In this document: one piece after another, positions 1-11,675 of the stretch | How positions within the stretch are numbered: the stretch's first letter is position 1 | How the letters are laid out: every line of letters starts with the position of its first letter | Assembly (NCBI GenBank): GCA_902541825.1 | Contig: CACBRY010000005.1 | Coordinates: 1-47,810 of the forward strand | Source of the DNA: an uncultured Pelagibacteraceae bacterium | Lineage (GTDB): Bacteria; Pseudomonadota; Alphaproteobacteria; Pelagibacterales; Pelagibacteraceae | Reading direction: 5' to 3' | DNA: 47,810 nt | Position numbers and translations under genes: made by a program | The notes under the pieces: generated by a model | Seen by the model: only the letters and a program-made list of their open reading frames with translations | Database searches by the model: none | Told to the model about the DNA's origin: nothing

Positions 1-2
1 AT

Positions 3-287
3 TTAAGTGATAATGCAAAAAAAAGAATTGGTATACTTAAAGACTCTAATGATGGTTTTAAAATATCAGAGGAAGATATGAAATTGAGAGGGTTTGGAGA
101 CATTTTAGGTTTTAAACAAAGTGGAATAAAAAACTTTAAGTTAGCTGACCCTGTTCATAATCATGATCTTTTTATTTTAGCTGAAAAAGAAATTAAAAGA
201 ATTGAAAAAAATAATGAAGATATAAGTAAATTTAAACCATTAATTAAATTATATGATAGAGCTGATATAATTAATGATATTGCTTAA
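3..287 (+). CDS. recG: ATP-dependent DNA helicase RecG, C-terminal fragment (truncated by window start)
   Basis: Frame is open from base 3 (LSDNAKKRIGILKDSNDGFKISEEDMKLRGFGDILGFKQSG...), matching the RecG C-terminal 'EDxxLRGxGdxxGxxQSG' motif; ORF track starts at an internal Met. Confidence 0.85.
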   Translation, partial: LSDNAKKRIGILKDSNDGFKISEEDMKLRGFGDILGFKQSGIKNFKLADPVHNHDLFILAEKEIKRIEKNNEDISKFKPLIKLYDRADIINDIA

Positions 288-904
288 CTCTTACCTGTGG
301 ATGTTCCTGCAGATACAATAAATTTAGAAGCTTCTTCAAAAGTCATATTAAGATATATAACATCCTCGATTGGGAACATAAGTAAGAAACCACTTGTAGG
401 GTTTGGTGTTGTTGGAACAAAAACGTTAATCAATTTCTTGCTAGTTTTCTCAGCCATCTCACCTTTATTTTCTTTTGTTGCAAAACCAACTGCCCAAACA
501 CCTTTTCTAGGATACTCAACCAAAACAACACTTTTTTTATCGTTCTGGTCTTTGTTAGAAAATGTTTCTGTCATTTGAACTATTGCAGAATAAATTGTTC
601 TTAAAACTGGGATTCTTTTGAATAGGTCATCGATAAGTTTAAGAATTCGTTTACCCAAAAAAGATAGGGATAAACCCCCAACGATGGTAATAAATATTAC
701 TGAAAGTATTATTTCTAATCCAGGAATTTCAAAAGGTAGATAGCTATTTGGATTTATATTTTCTGGAATTACTTTAGATGAAATTCCAATTAATATTTTA
801 CTTAGATATAAAGTGAAACCAATAGGTATTAAAACTACTACACCAGTAATAAAATAATTTCTAAGAATTAAACTGATTGATTTTTTTTTCTTCTGTTTTG
901 CCAT
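284..904 (-). CDS. DUF502 family membrane protein
   Basis: 206 aa, two N-terminal TM segments, 'P..RTIYSAIVQMTETFS' and 'VFVPTTPNPTSGFLLMFP' typical of DUF502. Confidence 0.8.
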   Translation of the reverse strand: MAKQKKKKSISLILRNYFITGVVVLIPIGFTLYLSKILIGISSKVIPENINPNSYLPFEIPGLEIILSVIFITIVGGLSLSFLGKRILKLIDDLFKRIPVLRTIYSAIVQMTETFSNKDQNDKKSVVLVEYPRKGVWAVGFATKENKGEMAEKTSKKLINVFVPTTPNPTSGFLLMFPIEDVIYLNMTFEEASKFIVSAGTSTGKS

Positions 905-998
905 TATCTAAAACTCGAAAATATCACAAAAGCTATTGCTATTATGAATAATATTAATAATATTTTATTATTTAGATTCATTATTATATATAATATCA

Positions 999-1832
999 AT
1001 GTCTTACAAAATGAATAGAAGAAAATTTTTAACTTATGTAGGTTGTGGTTGTTGTGGTTTCGTCATTAACTCTTGTACAACCGCTCCTATTACAGACAGG
1101 AAACAATTAAAGTTGATTCCAGAAGCAAAATTAAATGCTCAGGCTGCTCAAATTTATGAAAAAGTAAAAGAAAAAGAAAAATTAATCAAAGATACGAAAT
1201 CCATTAATGAAATAAAAGAAATTGGAAAAAAAATGGAAAATGCAATATCAATTTATTTTGATAAATCAAATCTCCCAGATCCAACCGCCAATTTTAAGTG
1301 GGAATATATCTTAATAGATAATGATAAAGTCAAAAATGCTTGGTGTATGCCAGGCGGTAAAATTGCCGTTTATAGTGGTATGCTTAAAATTACAAAAAAT
1401 ACAAATGGTTTAGCCGCTGTTATGGGTCATGAGATTGCTCATGCTGTTGCAAAACACTCTGTTGAAAGAGCAAGTCGTGGAGTTCTGGTACAAACAGGCA
1501 CTACTCTTATCGATATTTTTAGTGGAGGAGCTTTAAGTCAAATTAATAGATCAACTGGTATGGATACTGTCGGTCTAATATCTTCGATTGGTATAATGAA
1601 TCCTTTCAATAGAAAACAGGAAAGTGAAGCTGATTATCTAGGTATGATTTTTTCTTCTTTATCTGGTTATGATATTAGAGAAACTGAGAAAATATGGGAG
1701 AGGATGAAAGAGGCGAATAAAGGTAAAGAACCTCCTCAATTTATGAGCACACATCCTTCATCTGACAGCAGAATTAGAAATATACAAACTTGGTTAAACG
1801 AAATAATTATTAAATACCCACCAATTGCATAA
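999..1832 (+). CDS. M48 family metalloprotease, putative Tat-exported lipoprotein
   Basis: HExxH (GHEIAHAVAKHS), ESEADYLG; N-terminus MNRRKFLTYVGCGCCGFVINSC contains RRxFL and a lipobox-like Cys. Likely start is the internal Met at codon 5. Confidence 0.85.
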   Translation: MSYKMNRRKFLTYVGCGCCGFVINSCTTAPITDRKQLKLIPEAKLNAQAAQIYEKVKEKEKLIKDTKSINEIKEIGKKMENAISIYFDKSNLPDPTANFKWEYILIDNDKVKNAWCMPGGKIAVYSGMLKITKNTNGLAAVMGHEIAHAVAKHSVERASRGVLVQTGTTLIDIFSGGALSQINRSTGMDTVGLISSIGIMNPFNRKQESEADYLGMIFSSLSGYDIRETEKIWERMKEANKGKEPPQFMSTHPSSDSRIRNIQTWLNEIIIKYPPIA

Positions 1833-1836
1833 GATA

Positions 1837-1912
<76 letters not shown>

Positions 1913-1992
1913 ATATTCACTTAAGAATGAAATGTATATATAGAATAATCTAAATATTTCAAACAGGAATTTGAAAAAAATAACTTCACTAT

Positions 1993-3099
1993 TTACAACT
2001 TATCAATGTATTTATCATGAAAAGCATCAAATGTGTCATTTTGGATGTTCTCTCTAATCGATCTCATTAATTCTTGATAGAAATTTATATTGTGTAATGT
2101 CAACAACATTGATCCAAGAATCTCATTCGTATTAAACAAATGATTTATATAATTTTTAGAATATTTATTCAAATTTAGATTTTTACATTCTGGATCTAGA
2201 GGACCATTATCATTTTGGTATTTATTATTTTTAATATTTACTCTTCCCTGCCAAGTAAAGGCAAGTCCAGTTCTACCTGATCTAGTTGGAAGAACACAAT
2301 CGAACATATCAACACCTCTTTTAACAGCGCCCAAGATATCGTTTGGAGTACCTACACCCATTAAATAGTGAGGTTTATCATCGGGTAAATGTTCCTTAAT
2401 ATCATCTAAAACAGTGAACATTTCATCTTGAGTTTCTCCTACAGCTAGACCACCTAATGCATAACCATCAAATCCAATTTCCAAAAGTCCTTTTAAGGAT
2501 TTTTGTCTCAAATCTTTAAATAAACCTCCTTGTACAATACCAAATAAAGCTTTGTGAGGATTATGCCCGAAAGCTTTTTTAGATCTTTCAGCCCAATACA
2601 AAGACAAATTCATAGATTTATCTATAGTTTGGTAGTCATTTGTTTTTTTTGGACACTCATCCATAACCATTACAATATCGGAATTAAGTCCTAATTGAAT
2701 TTTTATACTTTCCTCTGGACTAAGATAAAATTTTTTTCCATCAATATGAGAATTAAAAATTGCCCCTTTTTCTTTATCTATTTTGTTTAGTTTTGATAAA
2801 GACATGACTTGAAAGCCACCAGAGTCTGTAAGAATTGGTAAATCACAATTCATAAATTTGTGAAGTCCACCTGCATCTTCAATTCTTTTAACACCTGGTC
2901 GTATCATTAAATGATAAGTATTCGATAGAATAATTTGAGAACCAGTTTTTTTTATGTCATCTATTGTACAAGCTTTTACTGTAGCTTGAGTTCCCACAGG
3001 CATAAAAACTGGTGTTTCAATTTTACCTCTGTGAGTTTCAATTAAACCGCGTCTTGCAAATTTATTTTTTTTTAAAACTTTAAATTCAAATTTTTTCAA
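1993..3099 (-). CDS. tgt: queuine tRNA-ribosyltransferase
   Basis: 368 aa; 'LTDSGGFQVMSL', 'GIVQGG', 'DMFDCVLPTR.GR' motifs. Confidence 0.95.
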   Translation of the reverse strand: MKKFEFKVLKKNKFARRGLIETHRGKIETPVFMPVGTQATVKACTIDDIKKTGSQIILSNTYHLMIRPGVKRIEDAGGLHKFMNCDLPILTDSGGFQVMSLSKLNKIDKEKGAIFNSHIDGKKFYLSPEESIKIQLGLNSDIVMVMDECPKKTNDYQTIDKSMNLSLYWAERSKKAFGHNPHKALFGIVQGGLFKDLRQKSLKGLLEIGFDGYALGGLAVGETQDEMFTVLDDIKEHLPDDKPHYLMGVGTPNDILGAVKRGVDMFDCVLPTRSGRTGLAFTWQGRVNIKNNKYQNDNGPLDPECKNLNLNKYSKNYINHLFNTNEILGSMLLTLHNINFYQELMRSIRENIQNDTFDAFHDKYIDKL

Positions 3100-3113
3100 T
3101 TGAAATTAGAATA

Positions 3114-3674
3114 TTATAAAGATTTGAAACTAATAATTTTATCAGGATCTGTTACCGCACCATTATTATTTTCATCACCTCTTTTGATCTTATCAACAAA
3201 TTCCATTCCTTCGATAACTTTTCCAAAAACAGTATATTGATTATCAAGAAATGGTGCTGGTTTAAAACATATAAAAAATTGACTATTCGCACTATTAGGG
3301 TCTGATGATCTAGCCATAGACAATGTACCTCGATCATGAGGAAGATTACTAAATTCTTGTTTAAGGTCAGGTAGATCTGATCCACCCATTCCAGCTCTCC
3401 TTAAATCAAAATCATCTGAATTTGAGTTGCCAAATTTAACATCGCCTGTTTGTGCCATAAAGCCATCAATAACTCTATGAAACACCACATTGTCATACTT
3501 ACCAGCGTCAGCCAATTCTTTTATTCTTTTGACATGATTGGGTGCTGTATCTGAAAATAATTCTATCTTAACATCACCATCTTTTAATTTTAAAATCATT
3601 ATATTCTCCTCTGTTAACGATTGATTAATTGTAAATAAAAAAATAATTAATATCTTTATAAAAAGTTTACTCAT
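3114..3674 (-). CDS. cyclophilin-type peptidyl-prolyl cis-trans isomerase (possible internal start at 3599)
   Basis: FHRVIDGFMAQTGD, NSANSQFFICF, NQYTVFGKV cyclophilin motifs; hydrophobic N-terminal extension resembling a signal peptide. Confidence 0.9.
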   Translation of the reverse strand: MSKLFIKILIIFLFTINQSLTEENIMILKLKDGDVKIELFSDTAPNHVKRIKELADAGKYDNVVFHRVIDGFMAQTGDVKFGNSNSDDFDLRRAGMGGSDLPDLKQEFSNLPHDRGTLSMARSSDPNSANSQFFICFKPAPFLDNQYTVFGKVIEGMEFVDKIKRGDENNNGAVTDPDKIISFKSL

Positions 3675-4161
3675 ATTTATCTTTTAAAGCTTTAATAGTG
3701 CTCTTAGTTGTAAATTTTTTAATATCTCCATTAAGTTTAATGATTTCTTTAACGAATTTTGAAGAAATAATTTGATTTTCAACATCTGACATTAAAAATA
3801 AAGTTTCAATATTATTATTTAATTTTCTATTCATACCAGCTAGTTGGAACTCGTATTCAAAATCTGATACTGCTCTCAAACCTCTCAATATAATATTTGA
3901 TTTGTATTTTTTACAAAGGCTAGTTGTCAATGATTTAAATGAAATCAAAGTTATTTTTTTTTTATTCATTTTTAGATCTTTAAAAAGAGCATTTCTTACA
4001 ATTTCTAATCTTTCCTCAGCATCAAAAAGATAATCTTTATTTTCACCATCTGATACGGCCACAACAATTTTATCAAATAATTTTAATGCCTTTTTTATTA
4101 CATCAATATGACCAAAAGTAATTGGATCAAAAGTTCCTGGATAGATAGCTGTCTTAGACAT
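3667..4161 (-). CDS. coaD: pantetheine-phosphate adenylyltransferase
   Basis: YPGTFDPITFGHIDVI; 'RGLRAVSDFEYEFQLAGMNRKL' CoaD signatures. Confidence 0.95.
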   Translation of the reverse strand: MSKTAIYPGTFDPITFGHIDVIKKALKLFDKIVVAVSDGENKDYLFDAEERLEIVRNALFKDLKMNKKKITLISFKSLTTSLCKKYKSNIILRGLRAVSDFEYEFQLAGMNRKLNNNIETLFLMSDVENQIISSKFVKEIIKLNGDIKKFTTKSTIKALKDKYE

Positions 4162-6740
4162 TATATTAAATTATCATCAATTTTAATTGCTGAAACAACT
4201 TTTTCATCGCCAGATAACTTAATTATTCTTACTCCTTGTGTGTTTCTTCCAGCTGTTCTGATTTCTTTAACAGCTAACCTTATCACTCTACCCTTGTTTG
4301 TCGAAATCATTATTTCGTCTCCCTCATATACAGGAAACGATGATGCAATATTCCCATTTCTTGGTGAATTAATTATTCCAATAATTCCTTTTCCACCTCT
4401 ATTTGTTGTTCTGTAGTCATAATGCGAGGTTTTTTTGCCAAAACCATTTTCACTTATAGATAAAATAAATTTTTGTTTCGCCGCTAATTCAGACTTATCA
4501 TCTTTTGTATTTTTTCCATTTTTCTTTAACTTATTATTATCAATAATTGATAAGGAGACTATTTCATCATTAGATGCTAATTCTATTCCCTTTATACCTT
4601 TTGATGATCTTCCCTTAAATATTCTTAATTTTTTAGACTCAAATCTAATACACTTTCCAAATTTTGTACTTAAGATTATATCTTGATCATCTTTACAAAT
4701 CTTAACACCAATTATTTTATCATTAGTGTCTAGCTTCATTGCTATTTTTCCTGATGTATTAATTGAAGCAAAATCTTCTAAACTGTTTTTTCTAACTTTG
4801 CCTTGTGAAGTTGCAAAAACTATCTGATATTTACTTGAATCTTCATCACTTTCAGGAAATGGCATAATTGAACTTATTGATTGATGATTCTTAAGTGGCA
4901 AAATATTGAATAAAGATTTGCCTTTTGATGATGCTGAACCTTCAGGTATTTTCCATGCTTTTACTTTATAAACAAGACCTTCAGTAGAAAAAAATAGAAC
5001 AGAAGTATGAGTATTAACTGATAGAGTTTGAACTACAGAGTCTTCATTTCTGGTTGTGATACCAGTTTTACCTTTACCTCCTCTTTTTTGAATCTTTACA
5101 GTTTTAAGTGATCCTCTTTTTATATAGCCTTGTAAGGTAACAGTTATAAGAACAGTTTCTTTTTGTATTGTTTCTTCAATGTCGTAATTAAGTACTGCAT
5201 CAATAATTTTTGTTCTTCTTGGTGTTGCATATTTTTCTTTTATTTCTTTAAGTTCATTGCTGATTACTTTTAATAATTCTTTTTTTGAGGATATAATTTT
5301 TTTTAATGAAGAAATTAACTCAGATAGTTTTTTTATTTCAACTTCTATTTCATTAATACCAAGTGCTGTCAATTTTTGTAATCTTAATTCTAATATAGCT
5401 TCAACTTGTACTACTGATAAGTTATATAAACCTTTTGAATTTTTGGTCTCTATCAATGAAACCATTTTTTTTGATTTATTAATTTTCCATTTAGTATTTA
5501 ATAAAGATTTTTTTGCATCATCTGGAGTTTTTGAACCTCTTATAATTTTTATTACTTTATCTAAATTCTCAACGGATACTGATAGACCAATTAAGATATG
5601 CGCTCTATCCTCTGCTCTATTGAGATCAAATTTTGTTTTCTTGAGTACAATATCCTCTCTAAATTTTAAAAAATTCTCTAAAAATTCTTTAAGATTACAA
5701 GTCTTTGGCTTCCCATCTACAATTGCAAGAGTATTAAACCCAAATGAACTTTCTATTTGAGTGTTCTTGTATAATTGTCTTTTAACAGTCTCTGGTTCAA
5801 CGCCTGTTCTTAAATCTATCGAGACTCTTATACCTTCTCTGTTGGACTCATCTCGTATATCTCTAATACCCTCTATTTTCTTTTCTCTAACTAATTGTGC
5901 TATTCTCTCATTCAAAACAGATTTATTAACTTGATAAGGAATAGAATTTATAACTAATCTATCTCTACCATTTTTAAGAGTTTCGTTTGATATTTCACCT
6001 CTAATTTTAAAAGAGCCTCTACCTTTGTTATAACCCTGTTTAATAATATCTTTACCAATAATTACACCACCTGTGGGAAAATCAGGTCCAGGTATGTGCT
6101 TCATTAAATCTTTAATCTTTATATCTTTGTTATCAATTAAAGCTAATGTACCATTAATAATCTCTCCTAAATTATGAGGCGGAATACTTGTCGCCATACC
6201 AACAGCAATACCCCCAGCTCCATTTACTAATAAATTTGGAAATTGCGCAGGTAATACAGATGGCTCTTTTTCTGTTTCATCATAATTACTTTTAAAATCA
6301 ATTGTATTTTTTTCAATATCATCAATTAAAAATTGTGAGACTTTTGATAATCTCGTTTCTGTGTATCTCATAGCGGCTGCTGGATCACCATCTATAGATC
6401 CAAAATTTCCTTGACCATCCACGAGAGGTAAGCTCATTGAAAAATCTTGGACCATACGAACTAGAGCGTCATAAACTGATTGATCACCATGCGGATGATA
6501 TTTACCAATTACATCTCCAACTATTCTTGCAGATTTTCTAAATTGTTTCGACCAATCATAACCACCCTTATACATTGCATATAATATTCTTCTATGTACA
6601 GGTTTTAAGCCATCTCTAACATCTGGTAGGGCTCTACTAACAATGACACTCATCGCATACGATAGATAAGATGAACTCATCTCATCATGCATTGAAATTA
6701 GTTTTATGTTTTTATCTTTAGAAACTTCGTTTTTTTCCAT
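4161..6740 (-). CDS. gyrA: DNA gyrase subunit A
   Basis: 859 aa; '[29 protein letters not shown]', '[17 protein letters not shown]', GyrA-box-like 'QKRGGKG'. Confidence 0.97.
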   Translation of the reverse strand: MEKNEVSKDKNIKLISMHDEMSSSYLSYAMSVIVSRALPDVRDGLKPVHRRILYAMYKGGYDWSKQFRKSARIVGDVIGKYHPHGDQSVYDALVRMVQDFSMSLPLVDGQGNFGSIDGDPAAAMRYTETRLSKVSQFLIDDIEKNTIDFKSNYDETEKEPSVLPAQFPNLLVNGAGGIAVGMATSIPPHNLGEIINGTLALIDNKDIKIKDLMKHIPGPDFPTGGVIIGKDIIKQGYNKGRGSFKIRGEISNETLKNGRDRLVINSIPYQVNKSVLNERIAQLVREKKIEGIRDIRDESNREGIRVSIDLRTGVEPETVKRQLYKNTQIESSFGFNTLAIVDGKPKTCNLKEFLENFLKFREDIVLKKTKFDLNRAEDRAHILIGLSVSVENLDKVIKIIRGSKTPDDAKKSLLNTKWKINKSKKMVSLIETKNSKGLYNLSVVQVEAILELRLQKLTALGINEIEVEIKKLSELISSLKKIISSKKELLKVISNELKEIKEKYATPRRTKIIDAVLNYDIEETIQKETVLITVTLQGYIKRGSLKTVKIQKRGGKGKTGITTRNEDSVVQTLSVNTHTSVLFFSTEGLVYKVKAWKIPEGSASSKGKSLFNILPLKNHQSISSIMPFPESDEDSSKYQIVFATSQGKVRKNSLEDFASINTSGKIAMKLDTNDKIIGVKICKDDQDIILSTKFGKCIRFESKKLRIFKGRSSKGIKGIELASNDEIVSLSIIDNNKLKKNGKNTKDDKSELAAKQKFILSISENGFGKKTSHYDYRTTNRGGKGIIGIINSPRNGNIASSFPVYEGDEIMISTNKGRVIRLAVKEIRTAGRNTQGVRIIKLSGDEKVVSAIKIDDNLI

Positions 6741-6745
6741 AATGA

Positions 6746-7201
6746 TTAGAATGGAATATCGTCGTCCATATCATTTTGTACTTGAGATAAATCCTCAGTA
6801 TTATTTGATGCTTGCGAATTGTCATTAGCTATACCACCACCTGAATTTCCACCTCCAAGCATAGTTAGAGATGAATTATAACCTTGTATAACTACTTCGG
6901 TTGAATATTTGTCTTGTCCTGATTGTTCATCCTTCCATTTTCTTGTTGAAATTTGACCTTCAACATAAACTTGAGCACCTTTTTTGAGATATTGTTGAAC
7001 AACATTTACTAAACCCTCATTAAATACAACTATACGGTGCCATTCAGTTTTTTCTTTTTTTTCACCTGTATTTTTATCTTTCCATGATTGGCTTGTTGCA
7101 AGACTTAATCTTGCAACGCTTTTTCCATTAACCATTTGCTTGATTTCGGGATCTGCGCCTAAACGACCAATTAAAAGTACTTTATTTAAACTTCCAGCCA
7201 T
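6746..7201 (-). CDS. ssb: single-stranded DNA-binding protein
   Basis: OB-fold start '[16 protein letters not shown]', acidic C-terminal tip 'MDDDIPF'. Confidence 0.97.
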   Translation of the reverse strand: MAGSLNKVLLIGRLGADPEIKQMVNGKSVARLSLATSQSWKDKNTGEKKEKTEWHRIVVFNEGLVNVVQQYLKKGAQVYVEGQISTRKWKDEQSGQDKYSTEVVIQGYNSSLTMLGGGNSGGGIANDNSQASNNTEDLSQVQNDMDDDIPF

Positions 7202-7291
7202 AATATTTTAATATTTATTTTATTAGTTAATTAATTTATATCACAATTTTACTCTGAATATTAATTTTATTAGGCCAATGCAACAAAAATT

Positions 7292-10147
7292 ATGATTAAA
7301 AAGATAGTTATAAAGGGAGCAAAAGAACATAATTTAAAAAATATATCTTTAGAAATTCCAAAGGATAAATTTATTGTAATTACCGGACTATCTGGGTCAG
7401 GAAAATCTTCATTAGCTTTTGATACAATTTATGCAGAAGGGCAAAGAAGATATGTCGAAAGTTTATCCGCGTATGCGAGACAATTTTTAGATAAAATGAA
7501 AAAGCCAAATGTAGATCTTATAGAGGGATTAAGTCCCGCGATATCAATAGAGCAAAAAAATACATCCAAAAATCCTAGATCTACAGTTGCAACGGTTACC
7601 GAAATTTATGATTATATGAGGGTGTTATATGCTAGAGCTGGTATTCCATATTCGCCTTTCACTGGTAAACCAATTGAGTCACAAACGGTTAGTCAAATAG
7701 TAGATAAGATTAAAAAATTACCAAAAAAATCAACTATTTATCTTTATGCACCTGTAGTCAGAGGAAGAAAAGGTGAATATAAAAAAGAGATTTTAAATTA
7801 TAAAAAAAGAGGTTTTAGAAAAATCAAAATTGATGATGTTTTATATGATATTGAAAAAGTTCCAGAGTTAAATAAGAAAATTAAACATGATATTTCAATA
7901 CTTGTTGATAGAATAGTTCTAAACTCATCTTTAGGAAATCGACTTGCAGAAGGTATAGAGACTTCAATACAGCTAGCTAATGGGCTCTTATTTGTTGAAT
8001 ATGAAGATGAAACTTTACCAAAAAAATTCAGAAAAATAGAAAAGTTGATTTTTTCAACAAAATTTGCGTGTCCTGAAAGTGGATTTACCATAGAAGAAAT
8101 TGAACCAAGATTATTTTCTTTCAATAGTCCATTTGGTGCTTGTGAGGAATGCGAGGGTATCGGAATAAAGCTTAATGTTGATCCAAATTTAGTTATACCA
8201 AATGAGAAAAAAAGTATAATTGATGGTGCAATCGAACCCTGGGCAAAAACAACAACATTGTATTATGCTCAAACATTAAGTTCTTTAGCAAAGCATTATG
8301 GATTTTCTCTAGAAGAAAAATGGTCAAAATTACCAAAAAAGATAAAAGATATTATCCTTTATGGATCTGATGATGAGGAAATAAAATTTACGTATGACGA
8401 TGGTTACGAGAAATATTCACATAAAAAAACTTTTGAGGGTGTAATAAACAACTTAGAAAGAAGATACCTAGAAACAGATAGTGATTGGAAAAGAGAGGAA
8501 ATTGCTCAATATCAATCAGATACCAAATGTGAAAGGTGTAATGGTCATAGATTAAAAGATGAAGCATTATGCGTAAAAATTGATGGTCTTCATATAAGTG
8601 AGGTTACAGAAAAATCAATTTCAGATGCTGCAATTTGGTTTGATAATTTAAAGAATAATTTAGACAAAAGACAAGTTAAAATCGCAGAACATATTTTAAA
8701 AGAAATTAACGAAAGATTAAATTTTTTACTTAATGTTGGTCTTGATTATCTAACTCTTTCAAGAGAGTCTGGAACTTTATCTGGTGGTGAAGCACAAAGA
8801 ATAAGATTAGCATCACAAATCGGTTCTGGTTTAACAGGAGTTTTATATGTTTTAGATGAACCATCAATAGGTCTTCATCAAAAAGATAATGTAAAACTTA
8901 TCAATGCTTTAAAAAGATTAAGAGATTTAGGTAATACAGTTATAGTAGTTGAACATGATACTGAAACAATGGAGAATGCAGATCATATAATTGATCTTGG
9001 ACCTGAAGCTGGTAACAAAGGTGGTGAAGTTGTTGCGGCAGGTTCAATAAAAGAAATAAGTCAAAATCAAAATAGCATTACCGGAAAATATCTATCTAAT
9101 AAATTTAAAATAAATGTGCCATCAAAAAGAAGATTAGCTAAGAATGGAAGATTTTTAGAAATTACAGGTGCAACTGGAAATAATCTTAATAATGTGAACT
9201 TAAAAATTCCATTAGGAAGTTTAACTTGTGTAACAGGAGTATCTGGTAGTGGAAAATCTACTCTTGTGTTACAGACTCTGTACAACGCTTTAAATCTTAC
9301 ACTAAATAATAACAAATCAAGAAAAATTCCAAAACCCTTTAAGGGTTTTAAGGGAACAGAGTTAGTTGATAAGATAATCGATATTGACCAATCACCTATC
9401 GGAAGAACTCCTAGATCTAATCCCGCAACCTATACAGGTGCATTTGGTCCTATAAGAGATTGGTTTACTGGATTGCCTGAGTCAAAGTCTAGAGGTTATA
9501 AACCTGGAAGATTTTCATTTAACGTTAAAGGTGGAAGGTGTGAAGCATGTGAAGGAGATGGTGTTATTACTTATGAAATGCACTTTTTGCCAGATGTTTA
9601 TATTCAATGTGACGAATGTAAAGGCACTAGATACAACAGGGAAACTCTGGAAATTAAGTTTAAAGATAAAAGTATTGCTGATGTTTTGAATATGACTGTC
9701 GATGAGGGATGTGAATATTTTGAAAATATATCAAATATTAAAACAAAATTACTAACATTAAAGAAGGTTGGTTTAGGGTATATTAAAATTGGCCAACAAG
9801 CTACAACTCTATCAGGAGGTGAAGCTCAAAGAATTAAGTTAGCTAAAGAATTATCAAAAAGATCTACAGGAAGAACAATGTACATACTAGATGAGCCAAC
9901 TACTGGTTTACATCAACATGACATAAAAAAATTACTTGAAATTCTCCATACATTTGTGGCTCTAGGAAATACTGTTGTTGTAATTGAACATAATTTAGAT
10001 GTAATTAAAACAGCAGATTATATTGTAGATATGGGACCCGAAGGTGGTGTCAAAGGTGGAAAAATTATCGCAGAAGGAAAGCCAGAGGAAATTTGTAAAA
10101 TTAATGAGAGTTACACTGGAAAATTTTTGAAACCACTTTTAAACTAA
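7292..10147 (+). CDS. uvrA: excinuclease ABC subunit A
   Basis: 951 aa; two Walker A ([18 protein letters not shown]), zinc-finger CxxC pairs, two LSGGEAQRI signatures. Confidence 0.97.
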   Translation: MIKKIVIKGAKEHNLKNISLEIPKDKFIVITGLSGSGKSSLAFDTIYAEGQRRYVESLSAYARQFLDKMKKPNVDLIEGLSPAISIEQKNTSKNPRSTVATVTEIYDYMRVLYARAGIPYSPFTGKPIESQTVSQIVDKIKKLPKKSTIYLYAPVVRGRKGEYKKEILNYKKRGFRKIKIDDVLYDIEKVPELNKKIKHDISILVDRIVLNSSLGNRLAEGIETSIQLANGLLFVEYEDETLPKKFRKIEKLIFSTKFACPESGFTIEEIEPRLFSFNSPFGACEECEGIGIKLNVDPNLVIPNEKKSIIDGAIEPWAKTTTLYYAQTLSSLAKHYGFSLEEKWSKLPKKIKDIILYGSDDEEIKFTYDDGYEKYSHKKTFEGVINNLERRYLETDSDWKREEIAQYQSDTKCERCNGHRLKDEALCVKIDGLHISEVTEKSISDAAIWFDNLKNNLDKRQVKIAEHILKEINERLNFLLNVGLDYLTLSRESGTLSGGEAQRIRLASQIGSGLTGVLYVLDEPSIGLHQKDNVKLINALKRLRDLGNTVIVVEHDTETMENADHIIDLGPEAGNKGGEVVAAGSIKEISQNQNSITGKYLSNKFKINVPSKRRLAKNGRFLEITGATGNNLNNVNLKIPLGSLTCVTGVSGSGKSTLVLQTLYNALNLTLNNNKSRKIPKPFKGFKGTELVDKIIDIDQSPIGRTPRSNPATYTGAFGPIRDWFTGLPESKSRGYKPGRFSFNVKGGRCEACEGDGVITYEMHFLPDVYIQCDECKGTRYNRETLEIKFKDKSIADVLNMTVDEGCEYFENISNIKTKLLTLKKVGLGYIKIGQQATTLSGGEAQRIKLAKELSKRSTGRTMYILDEPTTGLHQHDIKKLLEILHTFVALGNTVVVIEHNLDVIKTADYIVDMGPEGGVKGGKIIAEGKPEEICKINESYTGKFLKPLLN

Positions 10148-10191
10148 GAAAAAATCATTGTTAAACTTAATCAAAATTAGTATATTTAAGT

Positions 10192-10794
10192 ATGGATAAA
10201 TTATTAGCCTCTCTACCAAGAACAATACACGCTTCGCTAGCCTTAGCTGTGATTGTTTTTTTTGGATTATTCTATCAAAATGATGGATTTAGTTTTGATA
10301 GACTTTTCTGGTCATGGTTGACAAGATTTTTTCACGTCGTGGTAGCTATAATGTGGATAGGTCTGTTGTGGTATTTTAATTTTGTACAAATTCCAAACAT
10401 GAGTAAAATTCCAGATGAACAAAAGCCAGCAATTGGTAAAGTTATTGCTCCAGCTGCTCTTTTTTATTTTAGATGGGCAGCAGCACTTACAATTTTGTCA
10501 GGATTTATATTAGCATGGTTAAATGGATATCTTCATGACGCGATGACTTTAAGTATAGGCTCAGGGGTGCCAAAACACACTGCTATTGGAATTGGGATGT
10601 GGCTGGGTGTGGTTATGGCTTTTAATGTATGGTTTGTAATTTGGCCTAATCAGAAAAAAGCTTTAGGTATAGTAGAATGTGAACCTGAGGTAAAAGCAAA
10701 ATCAGCTAAAACAGCAATGTTGTTTTCAAGAACAAATACTTTGTTATCTCTACCGATGCTACTTTCAATGGTAGCTGCTCAAAATTTATATTAG
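10192..10794 (+). CDS. PuuD/DUF989-like membrane protein (urate hydroxylase membrane domain, no cytochrome c domain)
   Basis: 200 aa, several TM helices; 'RFFHVVVAIMWIGLLWYFNFVQIP' and 'GIGMWLGVVMAFNVWFVIWPNQKKALG'. No CxxCH present. Confidence 0.65.
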   Translation: MDKLLASLPRTIHASLALAVIVFFGLFYQNDGFSFDRLFWSWLTRFFHVVVAIMWIGLLWYFNFVQIPNMSKIPDEQKPAIGKVIAPAALFYFRWAAALTILSGFILAWLNGYLHDAMTLSIGSGVPKHTAIGIGMWLGVVMAFNVWFVIWPNQKKALGIVECEPEVKAKSAKTAMLFSRTNTLLSLPMLLSMVAAQNLY

Positions 10795-11675
10795 TTTTTA
10801 TCTTCTCTAAGGACTGTTTTTTGAGACACATTTAGTCTTACTAACACTGTGTTTGCAATATAAATTGATGAATAAGTCCCAAAAATTACCCCGAATATCA
10901 TGGCTAAAGAAAAACCTTTCAAAACCTCACCGCCAAAAAAGAATATTGAAAGCAACGCTAATAGAGTCGTTACAGAAGTTATCAAAGTACGAGACAAAGT
11001 TTCGTTAATAGAGATATTTGTTAGCTCAAAAATTTTAATATCAGAATATTTTCTTAAATTTTCTCTTACTCTATCGAAAATAACAACCGTATCATTCATT
11101 GAATAACCAACTATTGTGAGTACAGCTGCAATTATTGAAAGATTAATCTCTAGGCCCAATAAAGAAAAGAGACCAAGTGTAACAATGACATCATGAAATA
11201 GAGCTACTATGGCACCTAAGCTAAATTGCCATTCAAATCTTATCCAAATATATACAAGCATCAAAAACAAAGCTACTGATATTGCAATAACACCTGATCT
11301 TAATAATTCAGCACTAACTTTAGGGCCAACATTTTCTACTCTTCTGAAATTGAAGCTGTTCCCGAATGATTTATCTAAATTCTTCTTAATTTCTTCAATT
11401 ACATTTTTATTTTCATTATTTTCAAACTTAATCAAAAAATCAGTCTCATTACCAAAGTTTTTAACAGATACATCACCCAAATTCATTTGACTTAAATTAT
11501 CCCTTAGTGAGGAAACATTAATCTTACTGTCTGTAGATCTTAATTCAATAAGAGTTCCACCTTTAAAATCTATTCCAAAATTTAAACCTTTAAACGTAAG
11601 TAATAATAAAGAAACAATTACTAAAGATACTGAAAGAATATTAAATTTATTATAATATTTGTTAAAGGCTATCAT
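10791..11675 (-). CDS. secF: protein translocase subunit SecF
   Basis: 294 aa; 'FGIDFKGGTLIELR', 'TIVGYSMNDTVVIFDRVRENLRK'. Confidence 0.95.
   Translation of the reverse strand: MIAFNKYYNKFNILSVSLVIVSLLLLTFKGLNFGIDFKGGTLIELRSTDSKINVSSLRDNLSQMNLGDVSVKNFGNETDFLIKFENNENKNVIEEIKKNLDKSFGNSFNFRRVENVGPKVSAELLRSGVIAISVALFLMLVYIWIRFEWQFSLGAIVALFHDVIVTLGLFSLLGLEINLSIIAAVLTIVGYSMNDTVVIFDRVRENLRKYSDIKIFELTNISINETLSRTLITSVTTLLALLSIFFFGGEVLKGFSLAMIFGVIFGTYSSIYIANTVLVRLNVSQKTVLREDKN

Noticed and set aside
297-578. ORF of 93 aa antisense to the DUF502 gene
   Set aside because: Lies wholly inside a well-supported CDS on the other strand; sequence has no recognisable domain. Same reasoning applied to 3152-3385, 4108-4416, 4435-4686, 5257-5760, 7798-8124, 9067-9315, 10900-11106, 11209-11490, 16456-16794, 17574-17888, 20167-20463, 32799-33188, 36445-36627, 37036-37272, 42959-43315 and 43993-44424.
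7202-7291. Looked for an SOS/LexA box between ssb and uvrA
   Set aside because: No GTTC-N7-GTTC-like repeat or E. coli-type palindrome seen in this 90-bp region.
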